Positions 1 to 12,800 of a DNA stretch of 64,000 nucleotides are shown in pieces; within the stretch, counting starts at the first letter, position 1; each line of letters starts with the position of its first letter. This DNA is from Eutreptiella sp. 'Long Island Sound 2002' (Eukaryota > Euglenozoa > Euglenophyceae > Eutreptiales > Eutreptiaceae): assembly GCA_964036045.1 (NCBI GenBank), contig OZ038397.1, positions 27,993,640 through 28,057,639 of the forward strand, written 5' to 3'. The position numbers were made by a program, and so were the translations under genes. The notes beneath the pieces are model-generated. The model did not search any database, was not told the origin of the DNA, and saw only the letters and a program-made list of their open reading frames with translations.

Positions 1-555
1 CCACAACAAGCAAGCGACGATGGTTGGTGCCTTGCTCGTAGGTACATGACCACACTAACGATGAATGTGTGCCCTCGTATTTTTTTATTCGCTAGTATGT
101 CATTTGTAACTTTATGGGGACGACACGCCTAAGTTTGGGTTACAACACTCCATCCTTAGCGCTAAGAGCACTACTCTGGACGGTGCATGGTATGGCTTGT
201 GACACAGTAAGCAACGAAGGTAAACTAGGGTGTGGCTTGTGACGGTGAACCAAAACGAACATACAAGCAAATTTGCGACAAACACCGACAAAGAGCGAAA
301 CCGACATCGGAATAGAGAGAGCTCCACAAGGTGCACGTCGCTGCATCTCATTTGAGGAAGTCTAGGGCGAGCGTTTCGTCGCAACGCGCGTGACCCCGTG
401 ACCCCGTATCGGTGAACGCATTGGAAAGAGGTTGGCCATGGTTTGGGCTCCGTGCAACCCATGAATTATTGTTAGTTTCCCTTTTCCGAGGAAGTCACCA
501 TTGTGCACGCGCAGGTTTTTGCATGTTTTGAGCTTCTTGGGCGTGCTCGCATAAC
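1..555. other. Upstream region of VPS35, no gene seen
   Basis: Non-coding stretch before the first VPS35 exon. Short frames occur on both strands but none resembles a known protein, and they overlap each other. The promoter and 5' untranslated region of VPS35 probably lie here. I could not identify a TATA box or another core promoter element with confidence. Confidence 0.4.
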
Positions 556-846
556 ATGTACCAAAACCACCCCGACACCTCGACATTGGATAATGCGGGC
601 CTCACGCCGGAGGAGGAGCAAGAGAAATTCAAGACCGACTCCATCAACCAAGTGAAGGTTAATTCGTTTCAGATGAAGCGCGCTCTTGACAAATCCAATT
701 TGCAAGAGGCACTACGTTACGCGTCCTTGATGCTCGGTGAGCTCCGCACAAATTTGTTGTCGCCCCAAAAGTACTACGAGCTGTACATCAAGGCCTCCGA
801 CGAGCTACAATTTTTGGAGCAACATTTCGCGGACGAAGTTAAGCGG
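556..846 (+). CDS. VPS35: VPS35 exon 1
   Basis: 97 codons including the start. It carries the N-terminal blocks [15 protein letters not shown] and [12 protein letters not shown]. The donor is CGG|GTAGTC, phase 0. Confidence 0.93.
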
Positions 847-3800
847 GTAGTCTTTCCGTACACATGGGGCGAGGCATGGGCAAAGGGCGTACGTAGCAGT
901 ACTCATGATGGGAGGAAGTTCGTACACTGGTGTTCTTACCTCTCACCTCACTCGAATGGTTTGTAGATGGAACAAGCGGCGCCAAAGCAACGCGGCTTCA
1001 TTGGGTTGTCATTAACCGTACGCATTAGTCAACGAGAAGAAATGCGGTTGTCAAGTGGTAAGGTGGCACCAAGAGCTTTCACTAAGCATGCAGTTTGCGC
1101 GCAGTTTTGCTGATTCCCCCCCCCCCCTGGCGTCATGCCAACCCCCCCCCGTTGCTCCCGGATTTCAAATAGTGTTTTTTTTGTGTGTGTGGTAGCGGTC
1201 CTCTACCTGGCGTGTGTTCAATCAGTGCGGAAGTGGACTGAGATTGCTGTATGTCCACCGGCGGTTCCTTTGTTTTCGGGTGTCCGTACTCGCTTGGCTG
1301 CGCCACACGTATATACGGCCTATGGACAGTCGCGATGAGGCATATTGAACTGTGGGTTGATGAGGCAAAAGGTCACCTCATGCCCTTTGAGTGGACTGAG
1401 ATGCATGTGCTGGCAGGCAGGCATGGGCGAATGGCCTGTTGCTGCTGAGAAAGGGAGTGTCGAGTGTGGTGGGGGAGAGGTGGAAGGTGGTGTGCTACGT
1501 GCGGGTGCGAATGAGCGAATGTGTGTATGTGTCGGCCGCCACGGCGTGGTTTCGACGCATATTGGCTTCTGAGATCTTGAAGGTGTTGTACGGCCCGGTT
1601 CCATCTCCTTTGGAAACCACTGCACTCGCCTTGCACTTGCCCCAGGGGGTGAAGGTGGAGGAGCTTTACGAGCTCGTACAGCACGCCGGCAATGTGGTGC
1701 CGCGGATGTACCTCCTGATCACAATCGGGTCCGTGTACATCAAGACGAAGGAAGCCACCGCGAAGGACATTCTGAAGGATCTGGTGGAGATGTGCAAAGG
1801 CGTGCAGCACCCGACGCGCGGCTTGTTCCTCCGCAACTACCTGCTCCAGATCGCGAAGAACAAGCTGCCGGACACCGGCAACGAGTACGAGGGCGCGGGC
1901 GGCACTGTGCAGGACTCTGTTGAGTTTATTCTGCAGGTTCCATGACATCACTTCATGCCACAACTGCTCTTGACACTGCTTGGCCGCACTGCACAAAGGT
2001 AAGGAGCCCAGGCCGCCTGACACTGGTCAACCATGCAGGTTGTGACAACTGCAAAAACTCCACCGTCCATCATCCTTCATCCCACCACAGCCGGATGGGT
2101 GGAGGCACCCGGCTCCCACAGACATCGTTCACCCCACCCCTCTGGACCGGTAACAAGGTAGCCCTGCAAGCCCTAGACAGCCACCCCTTGGCGAGGGTGG
2201 GATGGAACGGCCCCCGGTAGGTGGTGACCCCCAACCGAAGGTGAAGTGAACAACCGCTGGTACACAACCGGTGTTCTTGGCATTTGGGTGTTTTCTTTTT
2301 CAATCAGATTGAGATTGTGGTTTGGATTGTGGTTTCGTTGGCTTTTCGCTTTTTTCACTCAGAACAAGTGTAGTATCTGTTTTTATCAGCTGTTCTTATC
2401 AGCAGTGAATTGCTGATAAGAACAGGTATGCAGGTTTCGATTTGTTGACAAGGGGAGGGTGCTGGGGCTTTTGGGTTGCAAGGACTATTTCTTTGGAAGG
2501 GGGGGCCGTTAAGGTCTGGGCTCTGAATGCAGGGTCCGAATCCCCATACGTTGTGCCGGTATCTGGTCGTGGGTGGCCCTGATGATTGCCAGTGACGCCA
2601 CGTGCTGCTGCTCCTTCAGTTACGAGCCGAGGAGGTGGGCGGAGGGTGGAAAGCAGCATGGAACCGGGGAGGGAGAGGAGACAGGACACAGGTAAGGCTT
2701 CGCCTCTGCGCGACGGAAAACAGCAGCGTGGTATTGGGAGGGGAGAGGAGACAGGACACAGGTAAGGCTTCGCCTTTGCGCGACGGAAAACAGCAGCGTG
2801 GTATTGGGAGGGGAGAGGAGACAGGACACAGGTAAGGCTTCGCCTTTGCGCGAACCTGAACCGCAACATTTCATAACAAAGCAAACTCTGTTTTGCGTGC
2901 TTGATTCTGACTGAGATGTTGGTCGTCCCTTTGCTTTTTCCCGTTTGTTTCATCCCCCCAAATATCACAAAACGTGCTGCTAAGCACATTGCAACACAAC
3001 AGCATTGGCTCATGTTATCCACAAATGCTTCTGCATCAGATCCGTAGCACGATGCTGAGATCAGCAGCAAATTCACGGGCCACAGCACAACAATCATTTA
3101 CGACTTCACTATCCCTGGAGTCAAAGGCACCGTTCTGTTTTTGCGTGATTCGAAAACTGCACCCTGGCCCACCCGTGGCTTCCGCGCTTTGTGTGTTCCG
3201 TTATTTTGCACCCGTCGGGAGAATGACATCACGGGGCATGGTGCTGCCACATCGCCTTTAGAATTTCAACGAGATGGTACGGCTCTGGGTGCGAATGGAG
3301 ACCAAGGGCATCATCCGTGACAAGGACAAGCGCGAGAAGGAGCGCAAAGAGCTGCGGATTCTGGTCGGCTTCAATCTCGTGCGCCTGTCGCAGCTGGAGG
3401 GTGTGGACCTGGTCATGTACCAGCAGACGGTGCTGGGTCAGATCTTGGAGATTGTGATCCAGTGCAAAGACCAGATTGCACAGCAGTACCTCATGGAAAT
3501 CATTATCCAGGTGTGATTGAAGACGGGCAAAGGGCATGCAGTTACAGGCGGAGGGTGCTCGATTCAGGGCCACTGGAAGAGGGGATGGATGTTGTCTCTT
3601 CTCCCCCCTTCTGTATGGTTTAGCACCTGTGAAACAGTCGCATGGGACCCCCGGAAAGATTCACACCCCCATTTGGAGCAGCAGGCAAGACGAGACACAA
3701 CAGCACAAAAGCCACGGGAAGTGCACCCTTGGGCTGCTGGTTTAAGTCCAACAATTCATCTGCTTGACGTGCTGTGAACCAAAGGCTGTATTGGGGTTGT

Positions 3801-6800
3801 TGGCAGGAGGCTGCTTTGGCTCTGGCGTCCCTTATTGCCATCTTGTGTGGCTTGCGGAGGACAGGCAACACTGGGTAGCATTGGCCAGCGTCACCAATCC
3901 GTTGACTTTGTGAAGGCACAATGGCACCACGGAGCTGCGCACAATGGGGCGGTGTCGCGGTGCGCAAAGTGCACGTCGCAGAGCGACATGGCCAGCACGC
4001 CGCACCTGCCACGCCGCGCCGTGGCGCTTCATTTGCGGTGGAGCGGACGGCGCGCCGAGGGGGCTCCGCTCCAAAGCCTCCGCGTTCCAACTGCTGCTGT
4101 TGGGACATGCCGACGGGGCTGGACTCATGTATGGCGCAGAAATTCCACTCGGAGTGGCGGTTGTCAGTGTGAAGGCCAGGGCAGGCCGTTTGCCCACTCC
4201 CACTGCAGCCGCAGGGGTCAGTGCAGGTGTGCATATCACAGTCGTATCACAATTTTGTCGGGTCAAGAGCAAACACTTGTCGTCCCAATGGGAAATAGAG
4301 ACACTGCCTTCGTCCACAAAGCCGTCTGCCAGTCTCATGCTCTGCTTCGCTGCTGCAGGTCGGGGGGGGGGGGGGGGGACACGCAAACGGCACACCATGC
4401 CACATCCAGCACAGCCCCAACACACCAACTACTGGGCTCCGCGAACGCGGAAACGACACCAGCAAGAGCACCGGCCGCAGCGGCCAACAGAAAGCAGCGA
4501 CCCGACGCAACAGTGGACGGCCCGGACAGCGCGTGGAGGAACAGGGCACCTGGGCCTCACAGAAACACAGCGAGGCAGGCTATGGACGGCCTGTGGACAG
4601 AGGTGTGTGGACAGCAAAAACAGTCAAACGACCCCCGCAACAACCAGCACAACCCCCAATACGCCAACTACTGGGCGCCGCTAACGCACAAACGGCACGT
4701 CCCGCCACATTCAGCACAGCCCCAACACACCAACGACTGGGCTCCGCGAACGCGGAAACGACACCAGCAGGAGCACCGGCCGCAGCGGCCGACAGAACGC
4801 AGCGACCCGACGCAACATGCGAAGGGAAGAACGGGTGACTGTCCAGGGCCCCGTAAAGAAACAACAACCCGACGGAATGTCGCACAGGGGGGGGGGAGGA
4901 AGATCGTGGGGCCGAGCTCTAGAACAGGCTGTGGGCAGTGGTACTGTGGTGGTCCGGGGCGGTGACGTGGGCAAAAAAGATATGGGGCCGGGGGTATGGC
5001 CCGCAGCACAGGGCCGCGTGGTAAATCCGTGCCAACTCTCCTCAACAGCCTTCCTGCTCCTCCCTCCGACGCCTCCCCCGGTCACGGCCTCTCTGCCAAA
5101 CACCTGCGTCCTGACGACCATCGACTTCGTCAAGCACCGCCCTTTGCGCGGTCACCGCGACCACCCGCTGGATCCGTCATTTTTGGAACCGCCGGTTTGA
5201 CGGTTCCGATTGGGTTTTCAGTTTGTGTGATGTGGTTTTGTGCAGAGGTGCAGAGGGACCGGAGCGGGCTGGCACTATGGAGTAAATCTCTGTGGTGCCT
5301 CGAGGTGGTTCGCATGCCACTCGTGTGCCTTGGGGCGTTGTAACGGAATTGGGCTGCTAAAATTTTTTCCTAAAATTTGCTAAACTTTTTGCTTCGCTTT
5401 ACATCGGTTAGTTCCATTGGTTTAAGTGAAATGGAATTTGCAAATGTTCCATGAAAAACTTGGCTTGTGTCATGAACATATTGTGGCTTATGGCCTTTCT
5501 TTGTGTCTTGGAGTCTTTGCCTTGACCCCATCGCTTCTTTCAACGCCCAGGTCTTCCCCGACGAGTTCCACCTCGCCACTCTCAAGCAATACTTGGAGTC
5601 GTGCATGCTGCTGCACCAAGGCGCCGACCTCCGCACCATCTTCACGGCGCTGATGGACCGCCTCGCGAAGTTCTCTGCCACGTTCATGGAGGGCAAAGTC
5701 GCCAAGGACAAGCAGATCGAGGAGGCCATCCAGGGGATGGTGGAGCTGCTGACGCGATACATCAACAAGGCGGTGGTGGAGCGGTCGAAGATGATGACCA
5801 CCGCCGTGTTCGTGCAAACGCAGCACTCGCTCCTGAATCTCGTGCTCAAGGCCTATCCGGAGGATATGAGCGCTGTGAATCAGGTGCATGCAGACGTGTT
5901 GGTGACGCTGGGTGGCACGGCAAACGTGCCAAGGGGAAGAAGCAGCGCCGAAAAACCAGCAGCCAGTCTTGATGCTGTTGTGCATCGCAGAAATTTGTTG
6001 ATTTGCAGAAATTTGTTGCATGACGAAGAAGAATTTTGTGTATCCAGGGTGTATCCCACAATGATTTTGTGTATCCAGGGTGTATCCCACAATGATTTTG
6101 TGTATCCAGTGTGTATCCCACAATGATTTTGTGTATCCAGTGTGTATCCCACAATGATTTTGTGTATCCAGTGTGCATCCCACAATGATTTTGTGTATCC
6201 AGTCTGTATCCCACAATGATTTTGTGTATCCAGTGTGCATCCCACAATGATTTTGTGTATCCAGTGTGCATCGCAAAAACTATTTTTGTGCCTCCCGTGT
6301 GTATGCCAATAAGGATTTTGGTGAGGTTTCGTGTGCTTGGTGATATGGCGTCATGTATCGAATTTCCTATTTCAATGCATGCCAATCCAATTTCTCCTCA
6401 CACCGATCCGTGTTGAGATGCACCGGATGGACAAAAATCATTGTTGGGATCGGACGCATGCGAATTATCGGCATTCTCTGCCTCAAACTCCCTTCGACCA
6501 AAAGAACTATGTTTCCACTGTGTATCCCAATGATGATTCTGTGTCTCCCCTTTTGTTAGCGCCCTTTCCCCTCAAGCGCATCCCGGGCCTCAGGCAGGCT
6601 CCAAGGGGTACCCTTCCCGCAAGCCTGGCTGAGACAAACCCGCACGGGGTACGGGAAAGTGTCAGTATGGCACCGGAGAGAACCGTCACGAACCCTCATC
6701 TTCTCGCCCGCGGCGCAGGTGATCACCGCCACCTGTGACCACTTCAACAAGAACAAGGACAAGCGCATGGACCCTCAGACGGTAAAGCTTCTCAAGAAGT

Positions 6801-9800
6801 TCCTGATCGTGCCCATCGACCATTACGAGAACGTCGTGACGTGCCTGGACCTCGCGGCCATCCCGGACCTGATTGCACAGCTGCCGTACAACGCGCGGCG
6901 GGGGTTGGCCAAGGACATTGCGTCTGCCGCTGCCAAGTACTCCCACAAAGTGGACAGTGTGGACCAGGTCAACAAGCTGTTTACACTGCTGGCCCCGTTG
7001 ATTCAGGACGAGCAAGACCAGCCCACGTTCGAGGACATCTACGCCGACGAGGTCCCATGCCTAGCCTGGCTCGCCTTGCTCCCCGTGTGGCTGCTAGGGC
7101 CCTGCAACACCAAAATTGACTGTTGGCATGGCAACACGTGTCATCAAAGTCAAAAGCCCTTCACAATATCACAGAAAGCTGACCAGGAGCACTCATGTCA
7201 GGTTTGGCATCGGGAAAATGAAATTTTTCGACATGAGCCAGAGAATTGAGACCGTTTTGAGGTAGAAAAAAAATTATGACTCTACCACACAACAGCCGCA
7301 CAGGCGCGCGCGTGCGCACATACAAACACATACATCACGAAGCAATGATCTGCCTTGATCAGTTCCAGAATCCCTTGAAATGGGTCTGTTTTCGGATCAG
7401 AAATTGGAAGTTGCTGCTTCCGCAATTGATTGGGTCCTGCATGGGTGAAATGGTGGCGCTGTATCGTGGTAATGCAGCTGTAATCAAACTCGTTGGCCCC
7501 AAGAACCCAGATGCTCCCCTAAATCGACGAAGAATCCAAATTGTGGGTGTACGTAACGAATGGGGTTCTGAAATTCCCCACCGGCTGGCACATGCCTGCC
7601 ACACCGACCGCTCATGAACGGTTTGGAGGGGGGGGGGGGTCCCCCTCCTTCTCCCGTGAAAATACCCGCATATGCTTGCCAACCTGCAAGTCCACCATTT
7701 CTGCGGGTGTATGCAACCGCAACGTCGAGCACCGATCAGCATACACACCCGTTCCCTAAATTGCAGCAGGCATCATTGCAGATAGTCTGACAAGCGGCGT
7801 GACTTGCGCCATGGCAGATACGGCGGCTCCGACATCTGGGGGTCACTGGCCAACCACCCCCCCCCCCCAATTTTCGGGGTAGGCACTTTTCAAGGTTTTG
7901 CATTTCCACATTTCTTCGAAATTTTGGAACCAAGGGCCAAAAATGGCCAAAAACAGGGCTCCAGCCTACTGCACAAAGTACTGCCTAGAGGGGCTGGTTT
8001 TCACCCTGGGGGTTGTGCTCCAACCATATCGTCATTTCAGCCAAGAATGATAGCAGGCAGCATTCGTTGGAGAAATGTGAAATGTGTGTCCTACACTACA
8101 AACCATCACCCAGAACAAGCCAGATGCAACCCGTGGACAAACCGCCCAAAGGGGGGCCACAGCACCACCCAGCCCTTGACAATGTGAGTTCGCATCTGCC
8201 CTTTGGTACATCTTCTGAGACCGATGTGGGGAGGCCACTCCCAAAATTTCATCCTATAGAAGCCCATGCTCCAACTACCACAAGGTCAAGATGTGGTCGT
8301 CACAGCCGAGACCGAGCTGGAGGTTGAACCAAAATCACACCCATCGGCATTTGTGTGGTCTTCACTGTCCGTTCAAAAGTCGGGGTGATGGCATGCATGT
8401 AGTGTGTTTGTACCAGCCCTCCAACACACGGACTCTGTACAGGCGGACTTTGCAGAGGAGCAGAACCTGGTCGCCAAGCTGGTGCACTTGCTTCACAACG
8501 ACAATCCCGACATTCTGTTCAAGATGTATTCAGTGGCACGCAAACAGTTTGGCACGGGTGGACCCAACCGCATCAAGTACACGCTGGTGCCCATGGTATT
8601 CAGTTACCTCAAGCTTGGCATGAAGATTCACAACATGAAGGAGAGGGGTGAGGAGGTCAACACGTCCACCACCAAAGTACTGCAATACGTACTTGACATC
8701 TTGCAGAAGATCGATAAGTTGATTCCTGAGCAGGTGACGTTGTCTACTAACACGGCGCAGCTTGGGCGGCTGGATGGAGAAGTGCCACTCCCCTGACCCT
8801 TCATGGCATTTTCTTTGCTCATCGAGACTTGATAAATGCAAATTTTGACTTTTTTTAAACCACTTTGATGTCGCTTTTTTCCTTTGTTTTTTTTTCTGGT
8901 GAAACACTATGGCCCAGTTCGGGCCTTTTTACCTCTCTGGAGGGACTGTTCAATCCGCAGAGGTACCTTCGCTGATCTGCACACGTATGATGGAGATGCA
9001 CCTACATATTAGGACTCTGTGTCCCTCCGTCGGTCTGCCAGCGAGGACGTGGGGCCCGCACGCTGCCCCACCACACCGGGTAGGGGCATTGGGTCATCGT
9101 CCACGTTCAGGGCACAACAAACGATAGGCGCCTGAACGAGGGTGAGTACGTTTCGATTTTGCCCCCCCCCGACCCCCATCGGCTGGGCGCAACTACCCCC
9201 ACTTTCGGGCCCATTCGCGTACCGTCGCCCGAGGGTTTGTATTGCGGGTTGAGACCCTTGCAAAACCCTTACTTTGTCCAATGAGAGAATGAGAGTGTCA
9301 CCCATTTTGGTCGAGGACCCCCCCTAACACCCGCCCCCACCCCCTCCACTCAATACCCACGTCTGGGGCATGGGTGTGGGGGGGTACGGGGGTCGAAACG
9401 GGTGGCCTATCATGGCCACCGTGCGTCGACCCAGACCTCGGTCACCCACGCCGGCCAACGGACACGGCCACGTGCCTTTTGGACCGGTTGGGACTCTCAA
9501 TGTCGTCCTGTGCTCGGGAGGCGGCCATTAACGGGGCAGGCCCCTCGCGCGCTGCTGACGTCTGCCTGCGACAGCCAAAGATGGGGCTCTCTCCCGTGGT
9601 AGAGAGGGGTCGTCTCATCACTGGTTTGTGCACGCCAACACCAGATTGGCGCCGGGGCGCCGGGCTTTCACTTCCGGGGGGGGGGGGGGGGGTCAATAGA
9701 GCCCCCCAAAATGGGGTGGTTGGGGGGCTTCGGGAAAAGGGCTCAATTGATAGGCACCATTAATCAGTTGTTGTGAACTTTGGCGCCGAAGGCGCCGAAA

Positions 9801-12800
9801 ATTTTTTTGAGCATTAAAATTGGTCAAATTTTTTCACCAAATATCTGGCAAATGATGACTTTGTGGAATCACCTCGACGCGCTGATGCCAAAAATCCCAT
9901 TTTCATTTTTTGTCGATTTTTTTTTGGGTCCAGGTCACCTCCGAGGCCCGGGGGGCAGTCTCGTTAGGATTTTGGGGGTCCCGTCAATTGAGCCCCTTTT
10001 GGGGTGTGCGGGGGTCTAGCCAGGGGGCTCTATCAACCCCCCCCCCCCCCCGGAAGTGAAAGCCTGCCCGCCCCCGGGTGAAGGGAGGGGGGGCGATTTT
10101 GGCATGATTTTTGGCGCGCACTGGGGGAGTTGGTGTGCTGGGGGTGCATAAGGGTGGGGGTGATGGGGGGCTTTGGCGCAAGGTCGGCACCCCCACCCAT
10201 CAAAAAGTGGCATCAAAAGGCCGCCACACCATATTTGAAGGCACAACGGCACAAGGGCTGCGGTGCATCGCGCCACACCTCTGCAACATAGACTGAAATT
10301 TTTTGGGGCGGCATGCGCGAACAGTAGAGCCACATGCACCGACAAAAGGGAGCCACGCCAGCGGCCCCTCCGAGCAATGCCAGAGGGTTGTTACTGCGCG
10401 GCCGTGCTGTGTTACCATCGCGGCCCTGCCAACGGGACTCGGGGTTGGCGTGCCGTTGGGCCTTAGGTGGCGGTTGGGGGGTTGGCACACAGTTGCCCCC
10501 CCTCTTGAGTGTTAACTGCTCCAACCCCTGCGCCCTCTACATAGCCACGCCAAGGCCACCACAAGGCCACCATGGCAACCATGGTCTTGTGTGGTGGGAC
10601 AGGCAACTGCGAGGAGGGGGGTGGAGGACACTTTGGAATGGGTGTAGTGTTGGGTCCAGTGATTGCGGGTGGGTGGGGGCAGGGATGCATGGGAAGTGGG
10701 GGAGCCCCCCCCCCCCCCCCCTCTCTCGGGCGCCTAGCCTACGCCCAACGACTGGCTTCCTGACGCCAAGCGCCGGCTTCAATGGCACTTGTAACCGAGA
10801 GTAACCGCCCCCAACCGCTTTGGCAACCTCCTCCAACCACCTGTCCAACCGCTTCTGGGGCCGCCTGTGAGGCCTCTTCCCTTCTAATGCTGTACCGCCT
10901 GTACGGAATGTTCCTAGCCGTGCTCGCGGTGCGCAAGACGGCATTAGACGCCACCCAGCTTAGGGGGGACCAACATTCGACCGTCTTCGGCCCGGCGCGG
11001 GGCCAGGTGCCGGACGCGCGCACAGCCTATCCGTGGCACCAACTTGGGGCGGGCCCGCTGCCCAAGCCCCAGCCCGACCCCCGCTGGATGCACCGGAGGG
11101 GCTGCTGCCGCATTGGCCCTGGGAGGCGACGTTTCTGCACGCCTTGTTGCGGTGGGTAGGGGCCGTATTGTGGCTCCCGGGCTAGGGCCAAGTCACGTAC
11201 GTGGAATTGGCCCTGGATTTTGAGGAGCATGCGGGCCGAGCCCTCCCGGCGGCTCCGGGGCACAAGCTGGCGGGTTGTGTCCTGCCACTTCGTGAACGAG
11301 CGCACGTGCTCAAGCTCGTGCTCAACAAAACGCAACAATTTCTGCGAGCTGGTGAGCTTCTTGGGGGCCAGCCGCGCCCGCTATGCAACGCACTAGTCCC
11401 GTTTGGGGGCTACAAGTGCATGGGTCGCACGGAGAGGCCCATGTTCGCGTGCCGCCAAGCCATGCAGGAGCACATGTGCCGCCTGGAGGTGCACTGCAGG
11501 GCCCTGTGGGCGCGGCGGCTTGCAAGGTCGGGCACGGGGCGCCGGGAAGCCTTCCTGAACGACAACTTGCCTCGCCCCCTAGGTGGTCAGGCGCCGCTGC
11601 GCCCCTTCAAGTGGGTGCGCCCGCAGCAGCCGCGCTGCCCGCTCGCGCAGCCACCGCCGCCGGTGCGCCCGGTTGGAGCCCCACGGGCGCTGGGACGCGT
11701 TTTGGGCACCGCGCACGTATTGTGCCCTGCACACGGAGCGGCGACGTGCGCGGCATGCGCGGCGACCGGTCAGGGCATTACATACTGCTGCTCCTTGGGC
11801 CACGAGGGGCACCGGCTGGCGCCGGCAGCGAAACGCGCAGGGGCCAGGGTGTTGTGTGCGTGGCTTCAAGCGCCCCAGCAGGTGCACCGGCCTGCGCCCC
11901 CCCCGCGCACGGTGTTGGGCTCTAGAGGGCGGGAGTTGCCGCGGGGCTCATCAGAGGATGAGCCGCTGCAGGCGCGGCAGCGCGTGTTGCCGCCGGTAGT
12001 GCTGGGGCGGAGGCAGCGGCCGCCACGAGTCGGCTCTTCCTCCTCCGACGTGCCACCGTGCCGGAGGCCCCCTCCTAGGGCTGGGTCATCCTTTTCCCAC
12101 TCTTCCCGGAACTCCAGCCCCCACCACCCACGGGGATATGGGGGGGGAGGAGAGGGCGGCGGGGGGGTGGGTCAGTCACAGTCCCAGCCACGGGCGAACA
12201 GCCTCAGTGGCTCTGGCCTCATGTCCCCTGGGGGGCGGGGGCTCTTAACCCTCAGCTTCACTCGGCAAGTGCAGTCATCGGGAGGGGGGGGCGCCCAACC
12301 CCCCACAGCCGCACCTGCACCTGTGGGCGCGGATGGGGGAGCGCACAGCCCGAGGTCTGGGCAGGGTCGCTCCTCGGAGGATCCCACACAGGATGGAGGC
12401 CCAGGTCCTTCCGTCGCGCCGCGATACGCTGGGGGGGGCAGGGGGGGTAAGGGCCTTATATATCTGTATACAACTGTATATAGATGAGCTCTCACCTGCT
12501 AACCCCCTAATCCCCTCAATCGCACTAGCGTCCAGGACTTGAAAAGGCAGATGCTGCCTCTTCCCTTCTAATGCATCCCTGGTGGGGGGCATGTGGGTGT
12601 ATCCAGGCTCTGCGCAGGCTCTGCACCGCCACGTGGTTTCTTGGCAGGTCCTGCGGCTCTACCTCCAGACCGGCGCTGTGGCCGACCACTGCCAACTGGA
12701 GGACCAGACCTACGAGGCCATTTCACAGTCCATGGTCCTGTACGAGGAGCAGATCGCGGACTCGCGGCTGCAGATTCAGATTCTCACGGTCATCATCGGG

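Larger units (their letters stand above)
10680..12581 (+). mobile_element. hAT-like MITE (family A, copy 1) split by a retroelement insertion
   Basis: The element starts CAGGGATGCAT at 10680 and ends ATGCATCCCTG at 12581. GGTGGGGG is present on both outer sides, at 10672-10679 and 12581-12588, which is an 8-bp target duplication allowing one G of slippage. Uninterrupted family members are about 215-225 bp; here 1665 bp sit between the body (10680-10890) and the last seven bases (12575-12581). Eight-bp duplications and CAGGG termini are typical of the hAT superfamily. It lies wholly within VPS35 intron 6. Confidence 0.7.

Noticed and set aside
6033-6275. CRISPR-like array
   Set aside because: Units are contiguous with no unique spacers, inside a eukaryotic intron; it is a minisatellite. 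The same applies to 60190-60488.
11201-12487. 428-codon frame as a gene nested in VPS35 intron 6
   Set aside because: It lies inside a retroelement insert with a 19-bp target duplication and continues upstream through an in-frame stop, so it is a transposon relic rather than a host gene.
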